Below are positions 1 through 9,884 of a stretch of DNA of 64,000 nt, in pieces (positions within the stretch are counted from its first letter, which is position 1; each line of letters opens with the position of its first letter). The notes beneath the pieces were generated by a model that was given only the letters and a program-made list of their open reading frames with translations, had not been told where the DNA came from and did not search any database. The position numbers and the translations under genes were made by a program. The stretch comes from Eurosta solidaginis. Lineage: Eukaryota > Arthropoda > Insecta > Diptera > Tephritidae. The stretch covers positions 173,946,645 through 174,010,644 of the forward strand of contig NC_090319.1 in assembly GCF_040869045.1 (NCBI RefSeq). Direction: 5' to 3'.

Positions 1-159
1 TTAATACGCTGAAAATTTTTCCATACAAACAATTGACAGGCGGTTTCGCATAGTCAGCATACGTACAATCATATAAAAGTGATATTAATCGATTCGGATA
101 GATTAGCCGCAGTGCATAGGCCTATTTTTGTTAACAAATATTACTCTATTTGTCTATAA
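1..159 (+). repeat. Repeat R1, copy 1, left part (interrupted)
   Basis: This stretch matches 4374-4532 closely, and matches 27760-27918 in reverse complement. It is the left portion of a moderately repeated, non-coding unit (R1) whose right portion resumes at 3504. Its last three bases, TAA at 157-159, are duplicated at 3504-3506 around an inserted DNA transposon. No coding capacity is visible. The family is not recognised. Confidence 0.8.
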
Positions 160-640
160 CACTGGACCACGAATTTCAACTTTTTCTCTTTACCAGAAAC
201 GCCGTTATGAAATTCGTATGTAAAACCACCCCGTGATTTCGAAAATTGAGTTCATTTTTGATTCTATGGTACGGTTTTTGAGATATTTGTAATTTACCGT
301 TATTCGAAAAAGCAAAAAAGTTTACAGAATCGGAAAGACGATAAAATTTTCTATGAATACATCATACATTGTTTTTTGCTCAACCTGACAGTTTTCGAGA
401 TATTAGCTTATCATTTCAGATTTTTGTTTTTTTTATGAAAAAATATGAAAAAAAATGACTTTTTGCGAGGGCAACATTCCAAAACCACAACTTTTTATCC
501 AGATATTTTTCCTTTTCGTAAAGCTCTGTTTAATTAGAAAAAAGATAAGCTATCATCGAATAAAATCGATGCAAAACTACGTAAGTTATAAACGATCAAA
601 TAAAAATACCCAGGTTGCGCAACTTCAATGTATGTATACA
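160..640 (+). repeat. Left terminal inverted repeat of the 3.3-kb transposon
   Basis: This is the left arm. It aligns with the reverse complement of 2975-3503 over nearly its full length with scattered substitutions. The outermost 6-7 bases match exactly and the next ~20 bp are more divergent. Confidence 0.85.
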
Positions 641-1127
641 TACATATATTAAAGGTATAAAGTGCAAATGGGATATTATCCGGATAAACAAATAACACCA
701 TAACAATGATAATACTTTTTCTTTAAATAAATTAAATAGTACTTTTAATACTCGAATTGTTTTATATTAGGTAGAGAGGTTGCATCGAAAGGAAGAGTGG
801 TTGGGTTCGAAACCTGCTGTAGGCATGTAGTTATAAACATGTATTTCCGTCACTTATGGGTAAGTATTCAGGTAGATTTTCAAAATTATAAGACACAAAA
901 AAATTTTTAAAGCCTACATCTAAAGCAGGTAGTATTTTCTCTTCTCGGCTTCGTATAAAAAGGAACCTTTCTGTCTAGGTAAGATTTGATTTTTTCAATT
1001 TTATTTTTGTTCCGAGTATAAATATGAGTTAATGCGCCTTGAAACTTCATAACATCTGCAAGGCTCGCCGAAGATAGTTCAGTTCATAAGTCAAATTTCA
1101 AAACCGTGATTTATTAAAAAAAATAAA

Positions 1128-2838
1128 ATGAGTAAAAGGAAGCGAGAATTTGTTTGTAATAACGATCCAGATATGTTCTGTTTCATGTGTGGCCAATATA
1201 CTATCATAAGGCGACGACGAGTATTCACAGATCATATGAAAACTTTATACTCCAAGTATTTTGGCATTGAGCCTAAAAACGCTGAAAAACCATGGACACC
1301 GAACACTTTGTGTACATCGTGTCGAGTAGAATTGATTCAGTCGGAATCAGAACAACAAATAAAATTTGATACACCAATGATATGGAAAGAACCTACTTGC
1401 CATTCAATAGAGTGTTATATTTGTCAAACAAAAGTAGTTGGCATTGGAAGATCAAGAAGAGTAACCTATGCCAGCGTACCTACAGTGACATTACCAGTAC
1501 TACATTCAACGGCAGTTGCGAATCCAGTTCCATTGTCAACAGTAATATCTGAGTGCGGGGAATCAAGTTGTACGAGAGAAACATTCTGTCACAAGCACAA
1601 CTTAATGATTGGATAAGAGATTTGGAACTATCCAAGGAAAAGGCCGAGATCCACCCTTCTCCTATGCAACAATTTAAATTTGTGTCATCCGATGTTAAAG
1701 TGATATATTGTAGAACTCGTCACGAACAATTTTCCAAACACTATACCAAGAAAGACAGTATATGCTACTGCAACGACATTCCTGGTTTATTCAAAGAGTT
1801 TGGTTAAACATATGATTCAAAAGACTGGCGATTGTTCATAGACAGCAATAAACTGAGTTTGAAGGCTGTATTATTGCATATTTGTAACAAAAAGCCTTCT
1901 ATCCCGATCGTACATGCAGTAAATACAAAGGAAACCTACGAGGAAACGCAAACACTACTCAAATTTATCAAATATGAAGAGCATGATTGGAAAATATGTT
2001 CGGATCTCAAAGTCGTTGCAATGCTATGCGGTCTACAAAGTGGCTACACCAAACACTGCTGCTTCCTTTGCAAGTGGGATAGCCGAGCTCGTAGGGACCA
2101 CTACGTCAGAAAGTATTGGCCGGAAAGAGTCGAGTTTACCGTTGGTGTGGATAACATCAAATACACCCCTCTTGTCAAGAAAGAGAAAATCATACTTGCA
2201 CCCTTACACATCAAGCTCGGCCTCATTAAAAACTTGGTTAAGGCTTTGGACAAAGAAGGCGAAGCATTCGACTATATGAAAACAATTTTTCCAGATATTT
2301 CTCAAGCCAAGATAAAGGAAGGTATTTTTGTTAGAGCACAAATAAAAAAGTTGATCAACAGTAATCAATTCAAAAGACTACTCTCATCAGTTGAGGCAGC
2401 AGCGTGGGAATCCTTTGAAAAGGTCGTTGCTTCTTTTCTCGGTAGACACAAAAGCCCTAACTACGAGCAGATAGTGAACGACTTAATCAATAATTATGCG
2501 AAAATGGCTTAAAGGCTTATTAAAATTAGTTTCCCAAAATTCTATAACTTGTTTACCTAACTAATATTTTCTTTCCAGGCGTAAATATGTCCTTAAAAAT
2601 TCACTTTCTGCACTCACATTTGAGCTTTTTTCCGGCAAATCTTGGCAACGAAAGTGACGAACATGGCGAAAGGTTTCATCAGCAAATGAAATTAATTGAG
2701 AATCGATATCAAGGATTCTGGGACGTCGCAATGATGGGTGATTACTGCTGGTTTCTCATAAGAGAAACCGATCCTAAACTGAATAAGCGTCAAAGTAGAA
2801 CACATAATTATTTCGACTACATAGTAAAATCAAATTAA
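1128..2838 (+). pseudogene. Putative transposase of an uncharacterised arthropod family (broken)
   Basis: Three reading-frame blocks make one protein: 1128-1616, 1553-2512 and 2587-2838. The N-terminus is a Cys-rich zinc-binding region (CFMCG near residue 18, CTSC near 64, CYIC near 96). The middle has a FIDS motif at ~1834, then DLKVVAMLCGLQSGYTK and CCFLCKWDSR at ~2010-2090. The C-terminal block has HSHLSFFP and DEHGERFHQ at ~2610-2680. I recall this order from many arthropod proteins annotated only as uncharacterised; that is memory, not a search. The FIDS Asp, DLK Asp and GERFHQ Glu could be a DDE triad (inference). Damage seen: a frameshift near 1560-1600 and an in-frame TAA at 1805-1807. 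A 71-nt intron separates the last block. Its location inside long TIRs makes a transposase role likely. Confidence 0.6.
2508..2578 (+). other. Probable 71-nt intron in the transposase-like gene
   Basis: A pyrimidine-rich acceptor (tttctttccag) ends at 2578, and the frame after it continues the protein immediately past KMG, as expected for this family. The 5' end should lie after the first base of the Gly codon at 2507. The bases there are CTTAAAG rather than a canonical GT, so the donor is either mutated or slightly misplaced. Confidence 0.45.
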
Positions 2839-2974
2839 GATAAAGATTGTTAGAATATAGTATAAACATAAATAAATTAAAAAAAAAAGTTAAAAATATG
2901 GGAAATTTCATTCATAAATTGCACTTTTAACTAAATAGAAACAGAGCATAGCTAGATATTTCACTCTTCTTTAT

Positions 2975-3503
2975 ACCATACATACGTTTTGAGGTATACG
3001 TTGAAATTGCCCTACCTGGGTATTTTTATTTGATCGCTTATAACTTACGTAGTTTTGCATCGATTTTCTTCGATGGTAGCTTATCTTTTTTTAATTAGAC
3101 AGAGCTTTACGTAAAGAAAAAACATCTGGAAAAAAAGTTGTGGTTTTGGAATGCTGCCCTCGCAAAGAGTCATTTTTTTCATATTTTTTCATAAAAAAAA
3201 CAAAAATCTGAAATTATAAGCTAATATCTCGAAAACTATCTGGTTGAGCAAAAAACAATGTATTATACATTTATAGCAAATTTTATTGTCTTTCCGATCC
3301 TTTTTGCAATTGCTTTACCCGTTCGTGAGATATACGTAATTAAAAGGAGCCAGTTTTTGGTTTTTTCGAATAACGTTAAATTGCAAATATCTCAAAAACG
3401 GTACCATAGAATCAAAAAAAAACTTGATTTTCGAAATCATGGGGTGGTTTTACATACGAATTTCATAACGGCGTCTCTGGTAAATTTTGGCCGTCGACCA
3501 GTG
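2975..3503 (-). repeat. Right terminal inverted repeat of the 3.3-kb transposon
   Basis: This is the inverted counterpart of 160-640. It includes an extra ~55-bp segment around 3315-3370 that has no counterpart in the left arm. Confidence 0.85.
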
Positions 3504-4366
3504 TAATTAATAGAAAAAGTTTTTTGTAAATCCAACAATCTCTCCAATTATCGATATTTACTTTCTTGCACAAAAGCGCGCCATCTTTGGACAAATTATG
3601 TAAGTGCTCTAAGACACAAGAAAAAGTTTTTTGTAAATCCAACAATCTCTCCAAATATGGATATTTACTTTCTTGCACAAAAGCGCGCCATCTTTGGACA
3701 AATTATGTAAGTGTTCTAAGCCACAAACCTACATAAGCGTGAAAGATTAAAACATGGTTTCCCATTGTTGCAACTTACCTATAATAGCCTCTACCAAAAT
3801 CCTAAATATTTGTTCCAAAATAATTTGTAGCGTACCAATAAATCTTAAATAGAATTAATTTCTGACCTGCCCATTTTTTGTGGCAAATTTCACTTACACG
3901 TAAATACATAAGTCTTTATTTAACAGATTCTTTGTTTTTTATTTTAGTTGTTTACAAAAAAACATGAAATCGCAAATAATGAGTTAATTTTTGTTGAAAC
4001 TAACTAATTTATTCATAAAAATTAATGGCAAATTTGCCCCAAAATGTTTTTGCATTTGCAGATTTAATCCCCATTTTAGATAAAGTACGCCTTATACTGA
4101 ACAAAAAAAAAAAGTTACAAAAATATAACATTAAATTTTTTATATTGTTTTTTATGCTAATTTATTTTATTTCTTAATTTATTTTATTATATATTCTTTT
4201 ATTTCAACTTAGGTTATTATTATTTAAATGCAACTTGACTGGATCGGAAAATTTCACATTGTATATTAAATGAAAAAAAAAGTCCCAAAAACGTTTTTGA
4301 TTTTAGGGCAAAACGGCAACCGGCATCATGGCGGCCGTATTGTGTAGGCAGTATATTACCCACTAT
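3504..4366 (+). repeat. Repeat R1, copy 1, right part, non-coding
   Basis: R1 continues here after the inserted transposon. It contains a local duplication (3513-3726), then ~600 bp of AT-rich DNA without a credible reading frame. It ends with a short GC-richer segment (about 4316-4360) that recurs inverted at about 27423-27470. R1 copy 2 starts a few bases later in the same orientation. Confidence 0.65.
3513..3726 (+). repeat. 107-bp tandem duplication within R1
   Basis: Two consecutive copies (from 3513 and from 3620) share the run from gaaaaagttttttgtaaatc to attatgtaagtg with a few substitutions. R1 copies 2 and 3 carry this segment once, so the duplication arose in copy 1. Confidence 0.85.
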
Positions 4367-4373
4367 CTATATA

Positions 4374-4636
4374 TTAATACGCTAACAAAATTTCCATACA
4401 AACAACTGACAGGCGGTTTCGCATAGTTAGCATACGTAAAATCATATAAAAGTGATATGAATCGATTCGTATAGATCAGCCGCAGTGTATAGGCCTATTT
4501 TTGTTAACAAATATTACTCTATTTGTTTATAATTAATAGAAAAAGTTTTTTGTAAATCCAACAATCTCTCCAATTATCGATATTTACTTTCTTGCACAAA
4601 AGCGCGCCATCTTTGGACAAATTATGTAAGTGCTCT
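4374..4636 (+). repeat. Repeat R1, copy 2 (uninterrupted; empty site)
   Basis: The sequence matches 1-159 joined to 3507-3618, with a single TAA at 4530-4532 where copy 1 has the 3.3-kb transposon. It breaks off at about 4636 against repeat R2. Confidence 0.85.
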
Positions 4637-5035
4637 ATCCGAAGATTAGAATCTTCATATTTCCACAATGATCACATTAAAAGCCGGAAAAACGTCTAAG
4701 TGCACTTATTGCCTTTTTTATATGGAACTGTTTGTTCACTTCACTTAATTTCAAGTAATTTCACCATAATTCTATGTCAATTTCATTTGATTTTACATAA
4801 TTTTTATATTTTTGTTTAAGGAGCTCCATACCAAAGCGTTATAATTACATGTGAAAAGTTTGTAGAAAATTTAAAAAAGTACAAAGTCTTAGATAAAATT
4901 AAAGATTTTACAGAAAAAGTTAAGTAGGTTAGACCAGTCTGCTATATTTCCAACACTTGATGCATAGACTGAGTTGAAAAAAATACACGTTGGTCGAATT
5001 TCGACCACAGGCGATACTAGTACATATTAATGTAC
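4637..5035 (+). repeat. Repeat R2, copy 1
   Basis: This non-coding segment recurs in reverse complement at 21202-21489 plus 22346-22452, and again in the duplicated unit at about 24611-24898 plus 25754-25860. Here it is continuous across CTTGAAATTAAGTG, whereas the other copies are split at that point by an inserted element. The family is not recognised. Confidence 0.75.
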
Positions 5036-5045
5036 TACGCTAATT

Positions 5046-6409
5046 ACATAACATTCATAGCTGATCCACGATTGTGAACTCTGCATCTTCAATCAATGAA
5101 TGTTTCAAGTTTTAATCAACTGCAAGTATAATAATTTATTTACATGCGCAAGCATATTTCGTCATGAATCCATCATCATATGTTCCTGATCTTATGTAAA
5201 ATTTACAAATTGTAAGTGATTAATAGGTATATATACAATACTAGCACGACTAATTTAAGTAGAAGCTATTGGCTATTTAGATACTATTTGTGATTGTTCT
5301 TTTTTTATTTTTTACGACTAGTTTATGTCGATATTGAGAAGCCCGATTATAACTAGAAATAGGAGTTTAATTAATTTGTATCCACCGGTTGTGTCTTTAG
5401 AACAAAGTCAACAACCGGGCATATCTCTAGAACTAAATCAACAACCGGTCATGTCGTGTGGCGACTATAGGAAAGTAAATACAATAACAACTCCAGACAG
5501 ATATCCTATTCCCCATATTCAATACATTTAAAATTTTCTTGAAGGGTGTATAATTTTCTCAAAGACAGATATTTGTCGTGATTATCATCACATTCCTATA
5601 GCAGAAGAGGACTATCATAAAACAGCAATCATACCACCCTTCGGCTTGTTCGAATTTCCGACTATGCCTTTTGATCTGCGAAATTCGGCGCAAACATTCC
5701 AGCGCTTTATGCACCAAGTAGTTAGAGGTTTTGACTTTGTGTATGTTTATCTTGATGAAATTTTTAACTTCTGCAAATCTCAAGTCACATCTTCGTAGTC
5801 TTTTTAAGCGATTAGTTGAATATGGCCCCAGGGTTAAAGCTTCTAAGTGTATTTTTGGAGTTCAAGAACTAATTTTTCTTGGTCATAAAATTTCCGTTAA
5901 TGGTGTTAGACCTACTAAAAAAAAGTTCAAGCTGTTACAGAGTTTCCAGCTCATACATCAATCAAGCAGCTACAAAGATTTCTAGGTATGGTTAATTTCT
6001 ATCATCGTTTCATTCCAAATCTTGCAAAAATTTTGTCTCCCTTATATACACATTTACAAATTTACAGAAGCTAAGTACAAAGGGTAAGGAGTTTAAATGG
6101 TCCCAAGAGTGTGAAACTGCATTCAAATCTGCAAAGTTATCATTGTCAAATGCAACATTATTGGCATTTCCAAAATCAGACGCCCCAGTTTCTATTAGCA
6201 CTGATGCTTCAAACATAGCATTAGGGGGTGTCTTACAGCAATATATTAATAACCAGTGGCAGCCTTTGTCATTTTTCAGCAAGAAACTGAACCCAGCTCA
6301 AATAAAGTATTCCACTTTCAACAAAGAACTTTTAGCTATTTACGAAGCAATTAAACAGTTTCAATATTTTGTTGAGGGCCGAGATTTTTTTTGTTCTTAC
6401 GAATCATAG
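5046..6409 (+). mobile_element. Gypsy-1-family deletion derivative (leader + partial pol)
   Basis: The 5' part (5046-5320) matches the untranslated leader of Gypsy-1 at 8690-8900. The rest matches Gypsy-1 pol (12685-13640) up to position 6409, where similarity stops abruptly. Most of gag, all of protease and the start of RT are missing. No LTR can be defined. Confidence 0.8.
5325..6409 (+). pseudogene. pol: Gag-leader/RT/RNase H pseudogene of a Gypsy element
   Basis: The first 68 codons begin as the Gag leader, with two ten-residue repeats of the SLEQNQQPV type, and pass in frame into the RT start (CGDYRKVN, PDRYPIPHIQ). After a stop at 5529 the RT continues in other frames. The YLDD region is damaged: at 5750-5765 only YLDE is readable before a deletion of a few codons. 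The 6143-6409 block is the start of RNase H (STDASNIALGGVLQQ, ...STFNKELLAIYEAIKQF). It is a retrotransposon fossil and not functional. Confidence 0.8.
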
Positions 6410-7431
6410 AGGCTACAAAAAATCGCACCAGCTGAAAATTGGTAGGATTGTTTAAAACACCATCATAAATAAAATGTAGAAAGTCCCCATCGCACCGTGG
6501 TCGGTCTTATATGGAGTTGGTGGCCAAAAAGGCTTCCGGTAGAGATATCAACGTGAAACTTTGGTCACGGCTTTACAAATATGTGAGAATTATTTTTTCA
6601 ATAAAATTGGTGCGGGTGATACCTTCATACCGACCCACAACCACCCACTTTCACAGCATGCATGCAAAAAGTAAGTAGATGTGGGGGCAAAAGTGGTAAG
6701 ATGTGTCTATAGCAAATACAGTGTTTAATAAGATTAAATAAAGAAATTAAAGTTATTAAAAGATCTTGCATACATAACAATAACAAAACAACAAACACAC
6801 ACAAAAGTTTACATCTGCATATCGTCGACTGGATAAAATAATGTCGTATGTTACCTGTGAGTACGAAAATAATTTATCAGGTTGACGCTGTCAGAAAACT
6901 GTCGCAAAACATAGTTAGTGGCAGAAAGTGGCAGCTGATATTAACACTTTATAATCTTAAAACTATGACTAATAACAAGATATAAGTCCCAACGTGAGGA
7001 GCGGTGAGGAACCCAACTAAAACTTTAGCTGAAATTGAAATATTTGTGCAAATAAACACTTATAAAGGCACTTGTGAAATTTTAAATAACAAAAAAAAAA
7101 CACAAGTTAAAGACACTAAAATTATTTCAAAATGAAGTAAATACCTTTGACTTCAATATTCATTTTTATTTATTTCAATACAATGATATTTATGTGTTTT
7201 TAAATAACTTAAACTTGCACTTTATTTTTAACTTGCTCACACTGCAAAAACTAACTAATACCATAACCTCACTTTTGAAGCTATTCTTAAAGAGTACAGT
7301 TCGCATACAACAAAAACAAATACACCTCTTAAAAGGCTGTTCTAATAAGAGATACTAACGACACATTTGGCCTATGGAACCGACCACTGCGCATCGATCA
7401 AATACCTGGAAAAAAAGTTACTTGCGGGCAA
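6410..7431. other. AT-rich non-coding stretch
   Basis: No reading frame with recognisable content is seen on either strand, nor any clear repeat shared with the rest of the window. It begins where Gypsy-1-like sequence ends and stops at the left arm of a foldback element. Confidence 0.5.
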
Positions 7432-8058
7432 AGGTCAAAAAAACGGATTTTCCGCGATTTTCAACAAAACGGGAGGCTTTATCAAAAAATCAGCCGAGAA
7501 AAAATTTTATATCAATAATTATACACAAAAAAAGTCTTTATAGATTCTATCGTAAAGGCGATAGTTCTTGCGCTATTATCACTTTTTCTTTGTGCATATA
7601 TGAAAATAATATTCAAACAAGTTGATTTATGAATGCATTTTGTAAGGTGTCACAAAAATCGTTTTTTGGGCAGAGCAAAATTTTTTTTGCGGATTTCTGT
7701 AGGAAGCTAAGTTGCTATGAATGTTTGTTTTGGCAATTTATTGTTGGAGGCTGTATTTACTTAGTCACTAAACAAACTATTAAATTTTAGTAGGAAGGGC
7801 TACTGCCACGCCCATTTTTAATAGGTTGTTCGCATTCAACGAAAGATGGCCAAAACAAACGTTCATAGCAATATAATAATGTACTCCCATTCGCATTTGA
7901 CAAGTGATAATAGCGCAAGAACTATCGCCTTTACTTACGATAAAGAAAATTTTTTGTGAATAATTATCTGATCTACAATTTTTTCGCGGCTGATTTTAAG
8001 ATAAAACTCCGTTTTGCTGAAATTGTTTGAAAACCCCGTTTTGTGACCTTTGACCCGA
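7432..8058. mobile_element. Foldback-type element with long inverted arms
   Basis: 7432-7592 is the approximate reverse complement of 7897-8058; both include the run around tagttcttgcgctattatcact. A second inner pair, 7707-7740 and 7846-7880 (around tgaatgtttgttttgg), is also inverted. The centre is about 7745-7845. No transposase is present. Terminal target duplications were not found, so the outer limits are approximate. Confidence 0.65.
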
Positions 8059-8193
8059 ACTGGCCTAACGCCTCTACCGCTTAGCAAGTCACGACATCCA
8101 TACTTGTTGCACGCCACGATTGAGTAAAAGGAAGCACTGTTTTTAAAACCATGCAATTCATTACAAATTCAAGTCCATATCTCATGCAATTTT

Positions 8194-8226
8194 GATTTAT
8201 CAATAGGCCGATAAAAACAAAAACAA
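8194..8226 (+). repeat. 33-bp direct repeat, left copy
   Basis: It is identical to 8619-8651. The pair brackets ~390 bp that includes the SINE at 8383-8613. It may be a long target duplication or a local recombination product. Confidence 0.8.
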
Positions 8227-8382
8227 TTGTTAATAAACCATGAGCACTTGGGAATGCAACAAAGTAATTGACAATAAACAAAAATCCAGCATTATCAGTG
8301 ATTTGCACCAGATGGCGCAACACTGAATAAATATAGTTGGTAAAAAGGAATAGAAGTAGCAAATTTGCCAGTCAAACAAACC

Positions 8383-8613
8383 ACCGCTGTATAGCTAAAT
8401 GGTTAGCGCAGCATGCCTAAAGCGTACTGATGATGAAGTCTTAGCACCCTTCGAAATGGATCTATCTGCGCAGCTATGGCAGGTTGTCTGAAAAATTTTC
8501 TACTTACTATTCCAAAAACAAAATACAATTTTTAAATTTAGAAAAATTAAAAAATAACAATAATTATCATTAGAAAAAAATTATTGTTCTGGCCTTGAGC
8601 TCGATTCGAACCT
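8383..8613 (+). mobile_element. tRNA-like SINE (SINE2)
   Basis: The 5' end has a pol III A-box-like sequence (TATAGCTAAATGGTTAGCG, 8391-8409). The 3' end carries GAGCTCGATTCGAACC, which is a B-box in inverted orientation. Two more copies lie on the minus strand at 21836-22061 and 25245-25470. It is about 230 bp and non-coding. The family is unknown to me by name. Confidence 0.6.
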
Positions 8614-8618
8614 TGAAT

Positions 8619-8651
8619 GATTTATCAATAGGCCGATAAAAACAAAAACAA
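8619..8651 (+). repeat. 33-bp direct repeat, right copy
   Basis: This is the partner of 8194-8226. It abuts the 3' end of the SINE2 copy. Confidence 0.8.
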
Positions 8652-8904
8652 CATTTTAAAGAAATAAAGTCTGGTGATTGGACGAGCAATTCATAGCTGG
8701 CCCACGATTGTGAACTCTGCATCTTCAATCAAATAATGTTTCAAGTTTTAATCAACTGCAAGTATAATAATTTATTTACAATTTAAGTGATTAATAGGTA
8801 TATATACAATACTAGCACGACTAATTTAAGTAGAAGCTATTGGCTATTTAGATACTATTTGTGATTGTTCTCCTTTTATTTTTTACGACTAGTTTATTTC
8901 GATA

Positions 8905-9872
8905 TTGAGAAGTCCGATTATAACTAGAGATAGAAGTTTAATTAATTTGTATCAACCGGTTGTGTCTTTAGAACAAAGTCAAGAACCGATAATTTCTCTA
9001 GAACAAAATCAACAACCGGTCATATCTCTAGAACAAAATCAAAAACCGGTCATGTCTCTAGAGCAAAATCAGAATTCTTCGCCCCCTCCTCAAATTCAGC
9101 ATTCAAATTCCTCAGGTTTGAAACTACCCTTTTTTATAATAAATATCGTCACCAATGGTTTATTTTAGCTGAGACTGAATTTCGTATTATAAATATTACT
9201 AGCGAAATTTCTAAGTATGAATATCTTAGAGTATCGCTATCACAGGATATGACTGCAACAGTTTTTGATATCATACAGGCTATTAATGATAATTGGAATA
9301 ATTCGGCATCGACAGCATATTCTACACTGAGAGAAGCTCTTTTAAAACGAAACTTTCTTAGCGAATCTCAACGCTTAGAGTCCCTCCTGGCAGACTTAGA
9401 TATAGGTGATAGAAAAACATCGGAATTTTATCGCACACTTAAACAAACAGCGAGACAGTCGGACTCGATTTCAGACAAACTCATTATACAACTTTGGATT
9501 CGTAAATTACCAACACAAATACAAGTTTCACTTAAAACATTGCCTAATCCAGACATAAAGACATTATCACAAACAGATTCAATCTATGAAATCATTCTGT
9601 CAAGTAAGCAAGGTCATGTGCAAGCAATATCTTCTTCACCATCTGAGCAAAATGACCACCTTAGTCGCTTAGAAAAACAAATTCAAATATTAACTGATTC
9701 TATACAAAAACTTAGTGTTCAGAAAAATTTTTCATTTCGGTCAAGATCTAGGTCTCGATCTAAGTCGAAGCCAAGACAGTTATCATCATCAGGTTTGTGT
9801 TGGTATCATGAGAAATTTTCGGAAAAGGCCAATAAATGTATCCAACCCCGTAGTTACTCAAAAAACCAGTAG
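8905..9872 (+). pseudogene. gag: Gypsy-1 Gag (one frameshift)
   Basis: Codons 1-~75 (from 8905) hold four to five copies of a ten-residue repeat (SLEQNQ-type), then KLPFF. A T-run at 9130-9135 shifts the frame; the capsid-like part continues in another frame through 9872 (first Met 9249). It contains the expected helical capsid region (SLLADLDIGDRKTSEFYRTL) and an RS-rich tail (RSRSRSRSKSK). A C-terminal finger CWYHEKFSEKANKC has its final Cys replaced by Arg. The product would assemble the virus-like particle. It is inactive because of the frameshift. Confidence 0.75.
8958..9075 (+). repeat. 30-bp tandem repeat in the Gag leader
   Basis: Four imperfect copies of a 30-bp unit (around tctctagaacaaaatcaaca) encode ten-residue repeats. 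The related fragment at 5390-5455 has about two copies, so copy number varies between family members. Confidence 0.8.
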
Positions 9873-9884
9873 ATACTACTGCGA

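Larger units (their letters stand above)
160..3503 (+). mobile_element. 3.3-kb DNA transposon with ~0.5-kb terminal inverted repeats and TAA target duplication
   Basis: The element begins CACTGG and ends CCAGTG. The first ~480 bp (160-640) are repeated in inverted orientation at about 2975-3503, with one ~55-bp extra segment in the right arm. TAA flanks it on both sides (157-159, 3504-3506). Two uninterrupted copies of the surrounding R1 repeat, at 4374-4636 and 27415-27918, carry a single TAA at the same place, which fixes the boundaries. It encloses one intron-containing, broken gene (1128-2838). A CAC terminus with a 3-bp duplication resembles CACTA/EnSpm-like elements, but the encoded protein is not one I can place in that superfamily, so the classification is open. 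Confidence 0.85.

Noticed and set aside
455..652. 65-codon frame in the left TIR
   Set aside because: Lies within the inverted repeat, AT-rich, no similarity or start context.
7935..8362. Minus-strand frames of 73 and 93 codons
   Set aside because: They overlap the right foldback arm and its flank; no motif, no conservation in the left arm.
8673..8690. Possible PBS (TGGTGATTGGACG) and LTR end before Gypsy-1
   Set aside because: The match to a tRNA 3' end is short, and no LTR-like sequence or second copy could be found upstream.
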